This document shows positions 9,462 through 18,289 of a DNA stretch of 64,000 nucleotides, piece by piece (positions within the stretch are counted from its first letter, which is position 1; every line of letters begins with the position of its first letter). The stretch comes from Tenacibaculum pacificus (GTDB lineage Bacteria; Bacteroidota; Bacteroidia; Flavobacteriales; Flavobacteriaceae). The DNA lies in assembly GCF_027941775.1 (NCBI RefSeq), contig NZ_CP115917.1, positions 2,027,001-2,091,000 on the forward strand, written 5' to 3'. A model generated the notes under the pieces. That model made no database searches. It was not told the DNA's origin and worked only from the letters and a program-made list of their open reading frames with translations. The position numbers and the translations under genes are program-made.

Positions 9462-10184
9462 TTAAAACTTTACTTGATATTTTTCTATTGTTTTAATTCC
9501 TTTTTTATAATATTCGGCAATCCAAATATCATTATTTTTATAGATGATTCCGTTTTCATCTTCAATAACAAAAACATCTTTAACACTAGTCTTTAGTATT
9601 TTAAAAATAATTTTTGGATTTGCATCTACTAACTGAAAACCATTTTTTGTTGGTTGAGCATATAAGTTAATAACTGAAATTTTATTAGTAATAACAAAAT
9701 TATCTATTGTTTTTTCAACTACCAATTTACTTTGATTATCGTTTTTTTGAATAAGAGTTGGTGTATAATTATACTTTAAAGCTTTTATCGATTTAAAAGA
9801 ATTTCGAATCGCTTCACGATATGCTTTTTTATAATTTTTAATTTTACTTCTTCCTTCTTTTGATGAAAACACTTCTTTATTACTACAATCTTTAAGAGTA
9901 ATACTATTTTTTGTTGTAAACAAACTAGACGCATCAGTAAGCACTGCTGTTAATGCTAAACACCTATTTTCGGCTAAGTCGTTAGGTAAAACCTCGTCGG
10001 CTAAAAAGACCGTAAAACCATGTTTTTTAAATAAAAATTTAGTTAATGAACTTGTTTGATATTGATCGACAGTTTTAAAAAAGTCAAATTTATTGGGTAC
10101 AATAATATATTTGTAATTTTCAACTTTTTTTTGAGCAAATATTGATGTTGTTATCATCAATAAAATAATAGTTGTTTTCTTCAT
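9462..10184 (-). CDS. Exported hypothetical protein
   Basis: A 240-residue protein that I cannot assign to a named family. Residues 1-17 form a signal peptide (MKKTTIILLMITTSIFA) followed by QKKVENYKYIIVPNKFDF. The opening YIIVPxKFDF and the later YREAIRNSFKSIKAL are shared, as far as I recall, by flavobacterial periplasmic proteins of unknown function. No catalytic motif is visible. It lies 28 bases downstream of the yjjG-type gene on the same strand and may be co-transcribed with it. Confidence 0.7.
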   Translation of the reverse strand: MKKTTIILLMITTSIFAQKKVENYKYIIVPNKFDFFKTVDQYQTSSLTKFLFKKHGFTVFLADEVLPNDLAENRCLALTAVLTDASSLFTTKNSITLKDCSNKEVFSSKEGRSKIKNYKKAYREAIRNSFKSIKALKYNYTPTLIQKNDNQSKLVVEKTIDNFVITNKISVINLYAQPTKNGFQLVDANPKIIFKILKTSVKDVFVIEDENGIIYKNNDIWIAEYYKKGIKTIEKYQVKF

Positions 10185-10212
10185 TATTTTACTTTTATGT
10201 GTTAAAAAACGA

Positions 10213-10890
10213 TTATAAATAATCTTTTAAATTAATTAAATTATTAATAGTCAATACTCCTGAATTCTCTTTTATTTCTGATGTAAAATGAATTGCTAAC
10301 ATCCCTGAATTTAATGCTCCTAAAACATCTGCTTCATAACTATCACCTATCATTATTGCGTTTTCTGGTACAGTTTTAACTTTATCTAATGCAAATTCAA
10401 AAACTTTGGAATTTGGTTTTTTTAACCCTATGCTTTCTGATGTTATTATTTGATTAAAGTAATTAGCAATTCCTGAATTTTGCAATTTTTTATTTTGAAT
10501 TTCTTCAAAACCATTTGTTATGATATGTAGTTCATATTTTTGCTGTAAATATTTTAAAATCTCAACAGTATTGTCAAATAAATGATTATAAGTTGAAAGA
10601 TATTTTATGTACAAATCTGAAATTAAATGAATTAAATTAGGTGTTACTTTATAATTTAAAGCATCAAAAACTTCTTTTAATCTATTAAATCTTAAATCTG
10701 ATTTAGAAATTTTATCTTCTCTATATAATTTCCAGTATTTTAAATTTACAGGCATATAAACTTTTAAAAAATCATCTATATTAAGTTTAATATTTTGTTC
10801 TTGAAAAATTTGTTGAAAAGTTAATTTTGAATTTTTATCAAAATCCCACAGAGTATGATCTAAATCAAAAAAAATATGTTTAACATCCAT
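10213..10890 (-). CDS. yjjG: YjjG-type noncanonical pyrimidine nucleotidase (HAD superfamily)
   Basis: A 225-residue HAD-superfamily phosphatase. Motif I is FFDLDHTLWDF with the nucleophile and acid/base Asp pair, motif II is IITNGFEE, motif III is the Lys in GLKKPNSKVF, and motif IV is MIGDSYEADVLGA. The DHTLWDFD version of motif I is typical of YjjG. That enzyme hydrolyses pyrimidine nucleoside monophosphates and clears mutagenic base analogues. It is flanked by a deacetylase-like gene 28 bases upstream. The specific substrate is inferred. Confidence 0.85.
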   Translation of the reverse strand: MDVKHIFFDLDHTLWDFDKNSKLTFQQIFQEQNIKLNIDDFLKVYMPVNLKYWKLYREDKISKSDLRFNRLKEVFDALNYKVTPNLIHLISDLYIKYLSTYNHLFDNTVEILKYLQQKYELHIITNGFEEIQNKKLQNSGIANYFNQIITSESIGLKKPNSKVFEFALDKVKTVPENAIMIGDSYEADVLGALNSGMLAIHFTSEIKENSGVLTINNLINLKDYL

Positions 10891-10918
10891 ATTGGTTTAT
10901 TTTTATAATTTATATTAA

Positions 10919-12223
10919 TTAAGTTCTGGCTATTTTTAGAGTAGCACTATAAAGCCTTCTCCATCCTCTCCAACGTTGATAATTACTTAAACTTTCGTTA
11001 TGAAAAATAGTAATAAAAACACCATTTACAGCTTTTACTTCATTTTTTAAATCTCTTATTTTACCCAATGATTGTTTTGGTGTTAACTTCATATAATCGT
11101 TTAATGTTGTATCAATTAAAGCAAAAGGAAACACTTTTAAAGGTGTTTGAATTTCAAAAGCTAAATCGTAAAAATAAAAAGGAGTACAAGTACTTGCTCT
11201 GAACCCGCTATGACTTGTATATCCCATAGAATAATCCTCGGCTATTTCTAAATCTATTAAATTTTGATAAGTTTCAGGTAATGATAATCTTAAAAAATGC
11301 TGACGAGAACGTTTTATCGGCATATTAATAATATTTTCTAAACGTTCTTTTTCTTTTTTTAATAATACATTATCACTCATTGTATGATATGATGGATGTA
11401 AACCTACCCTAGCATAATCAACCATATCTTTTATCAATAATTTAAACTTAGTTTTTGATGCAGATACATTGGTGTCAAATGTTGTATAATCACCTATTAG
11501 AAAGAAAAAAACAGTTCTAACTTTATATATTTTTTTTAATTCTAATATCGATTTAAAAGTATCAAAAGGATCTCGTTTGATATTAAATACAACAGCAAAT
11601 CGATCCCAAATAGTAAAAATTTTCAATTGTGATGCATCTTTTAAAAACCCACCTATCGTTCTTATAAAACTTTTATGCTTATAAGCAAAAGCATTGTCAA
11701 CATCAATAGTAGAAATGTATTCATATTTTCTAGTAGCATGTTCGTAATCTGGAAACTTTATTTTTAAAATTTCTAAAAATTTATATGCCCAAATATCAAC
11801 AAGTGGCTTTTCTAAAAAACCATTTTTAAAAGCAATACTTTCTGTAGCCAAAAAACGAGCATGCGTATCTTTTATGTGAGGTAGATACTCTTCGTATCTA
11901 GAAATCAAATAAAAAGTTGCGGCAAAAATATCAAAAGGAATTTCAGATTTTTCATCTGTAGCAAAAAAACAAGGAATACTATCCCATTTTTTAATATGTA
12001 TTTCAAAATTTTTTACTCCTTGCTGATTTAACAACTCGTTACTTTTAATAAAAAACTCTTTACCTAATGCTACCTTTGTGTATGAAAATTTAGGTCCATT
12101 ATATGCTACAAACTCTTCTACTGTTGATGTAAATTGAATCGATATTTGTAAAATACGTGTAAAAACACGTTTAAAAACATACCGAATACGAGGTGTAATT
12201 TCTGGGGTATATATCAGTATCAT
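10919..12223 (-). CDS. Polysaccharide deacetylase-like protein
   Basis: A protein of about 434 residues of the type annotated as polysaccharide deacetylase family (with a DUF7033-like N-terminal part) in Flavobacteriaceae. The C-terminal half carries a carbohydrate-esterase-4-like pattern: STIDVDNA, VGLHPSYHTM, SRQHFLRLSLP and ITIFHNESL. The start MILIYTPEITPRIRYVFKRV fits family members, so I use the ATG at 12223 rather than 12250. It might act on cell-surface polysaccharide, but the substrate is unknown. Confidence 0.75.
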   Translation of the reverse strand: MILIYTPEITPRIRYVFKRVFTRILQISIQFTSTVEEFVAYNGPKFSYTKVALGKEFFIKSNELLNQQGVKNFEIHIKKWDSIPCFFATDEKSEIPFDIFAATFYLISRYEEYLPHIKDTHARFLATESIAFKNGFLEKPLVDIWAYKFLEILKIKFPDYEHATRKYEYISTIDVDNAFAYKHKSFIRTIGGFLKDASQLKIFTIWDRFAVVFNIKRDPFDTFKSILELKKIYKVRTVFFFLIGDYTTFDTNVSASKTKFKLLIKDMVDYARVGLHPSYHTMSDNVLLKKEKERLENIINMPIKRSRQHFLRLSLPETYQNLIDLEIAEDYSMGYTSHSGFRASTCTPFYFYDLAFEIQTPLKVFPFALIDTTLNDYMKLTPKQSLGKIRDLKNEVKAVNGVFITIFHNESLSNYQRWRGWRRLYSATLKIART

Positions 12224-12549
12224 AGTTGTTCGATGATTTTCAGAGAACATAAGTAAGTATTAATATTACTTTTCATCTACAGAGCTAAAATACGTTTTGT
12301 TCCGTAATTATTAAATGATTCTTATCTTTTTATCTAACGTAATACAGCTTCTTTATTTTTAATAATAAATAAAACACCTTACTCGCTTTTGATTTTACTA
12401 ATAAGTGATTAATCTGTAAGATTAACCTCAACTCTTTACAAGGTTTATTATCTAATATACAATATTTTATTAAATTCTTTTTCATAAGGTATTCTATCAA
12501 AAATAGTTATAAATACAATCCATTTTTTGCACAAGCCAAAGAACCGCTG
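12224..12549. other. Divergent intergenic region, no gene seen
   Basis: About 330 A+T-rich bases between the divergent deacetylase and trkA genes. I see no small reading frame with coding character. A weak minus-strand element TATTTTAG lies at 12282-12289. The trkA promoter is at the right end, with a TTTTG motif about 20 bases upstream of its -7 element. Confidence 0.5.
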
Positions 12550-12557
12550 TATATTTG
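12550..12557 (+). promoter_or_regulatory. TATATTTG promoter element of trkA-trkH
   Basis: An exact TAnnTTTG match 23 bases upstream of the trkA ATG. A TTTTG motif about 20 bases further upstream corresponds to the Bacteroidota -33 element. Confidence 0.7.
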
Positions 12558-12580
12558 CACACTATTTTTTAAATTAAAAC

Positions 12581-13927
12581 ATGAAGATTATTATAGCTGG
12601 TGCTGGAGATGTTGGTTTCCATTTAGCTAAACTCCTTTCTTACGAGTCACAAGATACTTATGTTATTGACTCTGATGGCGAAAAGCTAAATTACATCAAT
12701 AACCATTTAGACGTTATCACTAAAAAAGGTGACGCTACTTCTATTAATTTATTAAAAGAAATAGGTATTGAATCTGCTGATTTGTTGTTAGCAGTTACTG
12801 AAAGCCAAAACACTAATTTTACAATATCAGTAATAGGGAAAGCACTAGGTGTAAAAAAAACCATTGCTAGAATTAACAATCCTGAGTTTTTAAAGAACGA
12901 TAGTATTAACTTTAAAAATTTTGGTGTTGATTTTATGATTTCTCCTGAAGCTTTAGCTGCCGAAGAAATAAAAATGCTTTTAAATCAATCTTCTTTTAAC
13001 GATACTGTTGCTTTTGAAAATGGTGTGTTTAATATAATGGGAACAACCCTTGGATATAAATCTCCTATATTAAATTTAACCGTAAAAGAAGCTAAAGAAA
13101 AATTTAGTTTGGTTGATTTTATTACTATCGCCATAAAACGAGAAGGAATTGCACAAACAATTATTCCTCGTGGTGACACTACTTACAAAATTAACGATCA
13201 AGTTTATTTTTCAGTACCAAATTATAGTATTAATAAACTACATCCTATTATTGGTAAAAAGCAAATAGACATTAAAAATGTAATGATTCTTGGCGGAAGT
13301 AATATTGGTCAGAAAACATCTAAAAGTCTTTGTAAAGATAATTTTAATGTAAAACTCATTGAACGTAAAAAAGAAAAAGCCTTAAACATTGCTGAAGATT
13401 TAATAGACACTTTAGTTATTCATGGTGATGGTAGAGATTTAGAGCTTTTAGAAGAAGAAAACATCCGAGAAATGGATGCTTTTATTGCTGTTACTGGCGA
13501 TTCTGAAACCAACATAATGTCTTGTTTAGTAGCAAAATCGAAAGGTGTTAAAAAAACAATAGCATTAGTTGAAAACATGGATTACATCCATATTTCACAA
13601 ACTATTGGTATTGATACGCTTATCAATAAAAAATTAATTGCGGCAAGTAATATTTTTCGACACATTCGTAAAGGAGAAATTTTAGCACTAGCCAACTTAC
13701 ATAATATTGATGCCGAAGTTTTTGAGTTTGAAGTGCAACTAAATGCAAAAGTAACTCAAAAACCAATTAAAGAATTACGCTTCCCTAGAGAAGCAGTTTT
13801 TGGAGGTGTAATTAGAGATGGAAAACCTCATATGTCTTTTGGTGATTTTCAATTACAAAGTGGCGATAAAGCAATTGTTTTTTGCTTACCCGAAGCAATA
13901 TCAATTGTAGAAGATTTATTCAACTAA
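12581..13927 (+). CDS. trkA: Trk potassium uptake regulatory subunit TrkA
   Basis: A 448-residue NAD-binding subunit of the Trk potassium transporter. It has two tandem TrkA_N/TrkA_C modules: Rossmann motifs IAGAGDVGFHLA at the N-terminus and MILGGSNIGQKT at about residue 233, each followed by a TrkA_C domain. It sits on the cytoplasmic face and gates TrkH according to nucleotide binding. Its stop overlaps the trkH start (TAATG), so the two are translationally coupled. Confidence 0.95.
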   Translation: MKIIIAGAGDVGFHLAKLLSYESQDTYVIDSDGEKLNYINNHLDVITKKGDATSINLLKEIGIESADLLLAVTESQNTNFTISVIGKALGVKKTIARINNPEFLKNDSINFKNFGVDFMISPEALAAEEIKMLLNQSSFNDTVAFENGVFNIMGTTLGYKSPILNLTVKEAKEKFSLVDFITIAIKREGIAQTIIPRGDTTYKINDQVYFSVPNYSINKLHPIIGKKQIDIKNVMILGGSNIGQKTSKSLCKDNFNVKLIERKKEKALNIAEDLIDTLVIHGDGRDLELLEEENIREMDAFIAVTGDSETNIMSCLVAKSKGVKKTIALVENMDYIHISQTIGIDTLINKKLIAASNIFRHIRKGEILALANLHNIDAEVFEFEVQLNAKVTQKPIKELRFPREAVFGGVIRDGKPHMSFGDFQLQSGDKAIVFCLPEAISIVEDLFN

Positions 13928-15426
13928 TGGAGAATTTTAATTTAAAACTAATTTATCGATTTTTAGGAATAACAGCGATTCTTAATGGGCTATTTATGTG
14001 GCTTACCTTACCTTTTAGTTTTTATTATGATGAACCTTCTAAATGGGGTATATTAAATGCTGCTATTATTACCGTAGCTATAGGGTTGATTCTTTATTTT
14101 TTTAATAAACCTGATACAAAAAAAATAAAGAAAAAAGAAGGATACCTCATTGTTACCTCAGGCTGGCTTATTTTAACAGTTACAGGAATGCTTCCTTATT
14201 TATTTTCTGGTAGTATCCCAAGTATCACAAACGCCCTTTTTGAAACTATTTCAGGATATTCAACAACAGGGTCATCTATTTTAACTGACATAGAATCTAT
14301 GCCGAAAGGAATTCTATTTTGGCGTAGTGCTACTCACTGGATTGGTGGAATGGGAATTATTGTACTTACCATTGCAATATTGCCTTTATTAGGAATTGGA
14401 GGAATGCAATTATTTATGGCAGAAGCTCCAGGACCATCAGCAGATAAATTACACCCTCGTATTACAGATACAGCAAAACGTTTATGGCAAATTTACGTAC
14501 TACTAACTCTTACTCAATTTTTATTATTGAAAGTAGCAGGTATGGGCTGGTTTGATGCACTTAATCATGCAATGGCAACTATTAGTACAGGTGGATTTTC
14601 AACGAAAAATGCAAGTGTTGCTCATTGGAACGGGAATCCTATCATACAATATATCATCATATTGTTTATGTTTTTGGCAGGTACAAATTTTGTACTCACC
14701 TATTTTGCATTAAAAGGAAAAGTTAGAAAAGTAATTCAGAGCGAAGAATTTAAATATTATTTATTCGGAGTATTAGGAATTTCTAGTATTATTGCTATTA
14801 TGATTATTTTTAATCAAGATCCTTTATTACATACTTCTATTGAGCATCCGATGGTTTTTGGTAAAGTTGAAAGTGCTATACGACACTCTTTATTTTCCGT
14901 GATTTCAGTAATAACAACGACAGGTTTTGTAACTGCCGATTTTACTATGTGGAGCTTTTTTGTAACAGCAATATTCTTTTCATTATTTTTTTTAGGAGGA
15001 TCAGCAGGTTCTACTTCGGGTGGAGTAAAAATTGTAAGACATATTATTTTATTAAAAAGTAGTTTCTTAGAATTTAAAAAATCTTTACATCCTAATGCAA
15101 TAATACCTGTTCGTTATGATGGTAAGGCTGTTAAGCAAACTATTGTTTTTAACATATTATCTTTCTTTGTTTTATATATGTTAATATTTATTATGGGAAG
15201 TATAATATTAACGTTCTTTGGATTAGAGTTTTACTCTGCTTTAGGAGCTTGTGCATCTTCTTTAGGAAACGTTGGTCCAGGTTTAGGAAGTGTAAGTCCT
15301 GTTGATAATTTTAATCATTTATCAACAGGCGCTAAATGGTTCTGTTCTTTTTTAATGCTTATTGGTCGTTTAGAACTTTTTACTGTATTAGTTTTATTTA
15401 CACCTTTCTTTTGGAGAAAAAATTAA
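13927..15426 (+). CDS. trkH: Trk potassium transporter membrane subunit TrkH
   Basis: A 499-residue polytopic membrane protein of the TrkH/KtrB superfamily that imports potassium. Selectivity-filter-like loops are visible: TISGYSTTGSSIL, ATISTGGFSTKN, VITTTGFVTADF and SLGNVGPGLGSV, the four pore loops expected in this family. The start overlaps the trkA stop at 13925-13929. A longer upstream reading (from 13882) would overlap trkA and is not needed. Confidence 0.96.
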   Translation: MENFNLKLIYRFLGITAILNGLFMWLTLPFSFYYDEPSKWGILNAAIITVAIGLILYFFNKPDTKKIKKKEGYLIVTSGWLILTVTGMLPYLFSGSIPSITNALFETISGYSTTGSSILTDIESMPKGILFWRSATHWIGGMGIIVLTIAILPLLGIGGMQLFMAEAPGPSADKLHPRITDTAKRLWQIYVLLTLTQFLLLKVAGMGWFDALNHAMATISTGGFSTKNASVAHWNGNPIIQYIIILFMFLAGTNFVLTYFALKGKVRKVIQSEEFKYYLFGVLGISSIIAIMIIFNQDPLLHTSIEHPMVFGKVESAIRHSLFSVISVITTTGFVTADFTMWSFFVTAIFFSLFFLGGSAGSTSGGVKIVRHIILLKSSFLEFKKSLHPNAIIPVRYDGKAVKQTIVFNILSFFVLYMLIFIMGSIILTFFGLEFYSALGACASSLGNVGPGLGSVSPVDNFNHLSTGAKWFCSFLMLIGRLELFTVLVLFTPFFWRKN

Positions 15427-15537
15427 TTATAACTAATAAAATAAATATTTTCTTCAAAAATTTATTTTATACCATTTATAATTACCTTTAACATCATTTT
15501 CAATATCCTTAAGGTTGTTTCCCTAAAAAAATTTAAG

Positions 15538-16014
15538 TTTGTAATAACTGTTGTTACCACATATGGAACAATAGATAATACTGCTTTAAAAGATGTTATT
15601 AATAATTATACAGGTATTACTGATGCTACTTATTTAAATTTTACATCAGAAGCAAATCAAACAAATTCATATTTAATTTCTAGTGGAATATACTAAATTT
15701 GTTTTAAATACAACTGAAGATAAAAACTCATCTTCAATAAAAATTAAATATATTAATGATAAAACTAAAGGTCAGTTTTACATTTATACAAATGCTAAAA
15801 ATTCTGACGATAATATTAAACCTGAATTAGAAACTGTAAGTATTTACAAATCTGAAAAAAATAGTATAACAATTACAGGTTTACAAACTGAAACAAATTC
15901 CTTAAATATATACTCTACTTTAGAATGAGTAAATCATTTAAATTTAAGTCAACAAAAATTAATGTTATTCAATTGCCTAAAATACTCCAATCAAAACAGA
16001 AAAATAAATTATGA
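15538..16014 (+). pseudogene. Remnant of a T9SS-exported protein
   Basis: No intact gene lies between trkH and 16105, but protein-like sequence continues through successive frames. The first frame reads from about 15538 to LISSGIY and a stop near 15697. The next frame picks up at once as YTKFVLNTTEDKNSSS and runs to the stop at 15926-15928 after SITITGLQTETNSLNIYS. The remainder, with KSFKFKSTKINVIQLPK, continues in another frame to 16014. The ITITGL..LNIYS.L pattern followed by INVIQLPK resembles a type A type IX secretion sorting domain, here lacking its end. No start codon or signal peptide remains, so I call it a decayed gene. Confidence 0.55.
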
Positions 16015-16060
16015 ATAAAGGCTATTTTTGAGGTTTCATTTTTTTTTCATATTATTGGAT

Positions 16061-16098
16061 AATAAAACCTCGATTGTTTCGGGGTTTTATTATTTTTA
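16061..16098 (+). terminator. Hairpin with T-rich tail before the kinase-like gene
   Basis: The 12-base arms AATAAAACCTCG / CGGGGTTTTATT (one T-G opposition) have a 7-base loop, and the tail is ATTTTTAT. It ends 6 bases before the ATG at 16105, so it either ends upstream transcription or forms part of the next gene's leader. Confidence 0.65.
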
Positions 16099-16104
16099 TA
16101 ACCT

Positions 16105-17214
16105 ATGATTTTACAAAAACAATTAGACGATAAAACTATTTTATGGCTTCAACATAACAATCAATATATAATTGTTGAGCCTATTGTAGCCGAAATAGCA
16201 TCACTTTTAAACACGAATACTTCTATAGAAGAAATTACAACACTTTTATCAAACAAAGTAAACGCACCACTTCAAGAGATAACTCATTTTATTGATGATA
16301 TTGCTAAGTTATTAATCCCTAAAGTAAAAGATGATGTTAAAAAAACGATTCTAAAAGTACCAGAAAACTTCGAATACAATTATTATTACAAAATGAATAA
16401 CATTACTATTAAAGTAAGTTATTTATCTGATTTTGAAAAATTATTAGTACATCCGAAGTTTGCACATTTAGAAGTACAAGAACCTTTAAATATAAATTAT
16501 CACTACGAGGTTTATAGTAATGAAACTCATATTTCTTTTTCAATTGATAAAAAAGTTATAAATACTTGGGAATTAAATGAAGTTCATTATTTTCAAGGAA
16601 AATTTTCTATGAAAATAGTTGAACATATACATTTAAAAGAAGAAAAAGAATGGCTTGGTGTTTTTCATGCATCAGCAATAAGTAACGGTAAAGAATCTAT
16701 GCTTTTTTTAGGTGATTCAGGTAACGGAAAAAGTACCTCGTTAGCATTATTACAAGCAAACGATTTTACTTGTTTAGCAGATGATTTTGTTCCTATTGAT
16801 TCTCAAAAAAAACATATTTATAGTTTTCCTTCGGCTATTTCAATTAAAAAAAATAGTTTAGATACATTACTTCCTATTTACCCTGAGTTAAAAACTTCAG
16901 CCGAATTTCATTTTAAAAAACTTAATAAAATTGTTCGATATTTAATACCTAACAATACAAATTATCAACAACATTTACCTTGTAAAGCATTAATTTTTAT
17001 CAAATATGAAAAAAATAGTGATTTACAAATTGATGAAATTTCTAAGCTAAATGCTTTTCAACAATTAGTTCCTGATTCTTGGTTATCTCCAATTTCTGAA
17101 AATGCTGAAAAATTTATGAACTGGTTTGAAAAACTTCCTTGTTATCAACTTACTTATTCTGATAACAAAAAAATGATTGAAACTGTGCATAAAATTTTTA
17201 ATAATGAACTATAA
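16105..17214 (+). CDS. PqqD-like plus HPr-kinase-like protein
   Basis: A 369-residue protein with two apparent parts. Residues about 1-75 look like a PqqD/RRE winged-helix domain (an acidic start, then TSIEEITTLLSNKVNAPLQEI). Residues about 180-300 look like an HPr-kinase-type P-loop domain with Walker A GDSGNGKST at about 203-211 and a CLADDFVPID acidic segment at about 228-237. Such HprK-related proteins occur in RiPP (for example lasso-peptide) and polysaccharide clusters beside nucleotidyltransferases. The next gene is of that type and overlaps this one by 11 bases. No precursor peptide or cyclase gene is seen, so the role is open. Confidence 0.7.
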   Translation: MILQKQLDDKTILWLQHNNQYIIVEPIVAEIASLLNTNTSIEEITTLLSNKVNAPLQEITHFIDDIAKLLIPKVKDDVKKTILKVPENFEYNYYYKMNNITIKVSYLSDFEKLLVHPKFAHLEVQEPLNINYHYEVYSNETHISFSIDKKVINTWELNEVHYFQGKFSMKIVEHIHLKEEKEWLGVFHASAISNGKESMLFLGDSGNGKSTSLALLQANDFTCLADDFVPIDSQKKHIYSFPSAISIKKNSLDTLLPIYPELKTSAEFHFKKLNKIVRYLIPNNTNYQQHLPCKALIFIKYEKNSDLQIDEISKLNAFQQLVPDSWLSPISENAEKFMNWFEKLPCYQLTYSDNKKMIETVHKIFNNEL

Positions 17215-18289
17215 AGAAACTTTATTTTTTATCGGAAAATGTTTAACTATTACTCATGAAAAAGGTAATCGTATTTTAGTTGAGAAAGAACTGAAAAAAG
17301 GTACTATAAATTGGGATAACATAGTTAAAATAACTACAGCACATTATGTATTTCCAGCTTTATACTGTAATTTAAAACGTGCTGATTTCCTTCATTATTT
17401 ACCTCAAGATTTGGTTGAATATATGAAGTATATTTCAGATTTAAATCGAGAACGAAATAAAAAAATTATTACAGAAGCTAAAGAAATTAACACACTATTA
17501 TTAGCAAATAATATTACACCTATTTTTTTAAAAGGCACAGGGAATTTATTAGAAGGTTTATATGAGGATATTGCTGAAAGGATGGTTGGTGATATTGATA
17601 TTGTTTTTTCTAAAAATGACTATAATAAAGCGATTGAAATACTACTTTCTAATAATTATTCTAAAGTACATAAAACAACTTATGATTTCCCTTCATTTAA
17701 GCACTACCCGCGTTTACAAAAAGAAAATAAAATTGCTGCAATAGAAATTCATAAAGAGCTTCTACTTGAAAAGTACTCAAGAGAGTTTAATTATAATTTT
17801 ATAAAAAAAGACACATTAGTCATTAATAATGTAAAAACAATGAGCTACCAAAACCAATTAGCGCTATCTATCATTGCTTCACAAATTAATGATAATGGTC
17901 AATTTTATAATTCTATATCTTTAAGAAACTCTTATGATGTTTTTTTACTTTCTATAAAAACAGACTCCTTAAAAGCTATTGATAATTTTAATTTATTATT
18001 TGATCCTTTAAATAATTTTTTAGCCTGCTCTAAAAAAGTACTTAATTCAAAATTTATAACTTTTGAAAATACCCAAAATACAACCAAGCATCTTAATAAA
18101 TTTTTATTTTCAATAAAGAACATCAAAAAATCTAATAAAAAAAGAAAAAGAACTGCTAGAAAATTATATCTAAAATCTAGGTTAAGTATTATTCAACAAT
18201 CTTTTTTTAATAAAGAAATGAGAAGTTGGTTATTCAATAGATTGACGGATATAAATTGGATTAAAGAAAAAATTGGTATCTCTAAATAA
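17204..18289 (+). CDS. Nucleotidyltransferase family protein (NTP_transf_5-like)
   Basis: A protein of 361 residues from the ATG at 17204, which overlaps the previous gene by 11 bases. The segment NITPIFLKGTG and then ERMVGDIDIVF gives the D-x-D metal-binding pair of the uncharacterised nucleotidyltransferase family often found with HprK-like kinases. The C-terminal third is Lys- and Asn-rich with no clear domain. The tight overlap shows the two proteins are made together. The 3' end overlaps the convergent mpl gene by 8 bases. A+T content looks high compared with neighbours, which may mean horizontal transfer. Confidence 0.7.
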   Translation: MNYKETLFFIGKCLTITHEKGNRILVEKELKKGTINWDNIVKITTAHYVFPALYCNLKRADFLHYLPQDLVEYMKYISDLNRERNKKIITEAKEINTLLLANNITPIFLKGTGNLLEGLYEDIAERMVGDIDIVFSKNDYNKAIEILLSNNYSKVHKTTYDFPSFKHYPRLQKENKIAAIEIHKELLLEKYSREFNYNFIKKDTLVINNVKTMSYQNQLALSIIASQINDNGQFYNSISLRNSYDVFLLSIKTDSLKAIDNFNLLFDPLNNFLACSKKVLNSKFITFENTQNTTKHLNKFLFSIKNIKKSNKKRKRTARKLYLKSRLSIIQQSFFNKEMRSWLFNRLTDINWIKEKIGISK

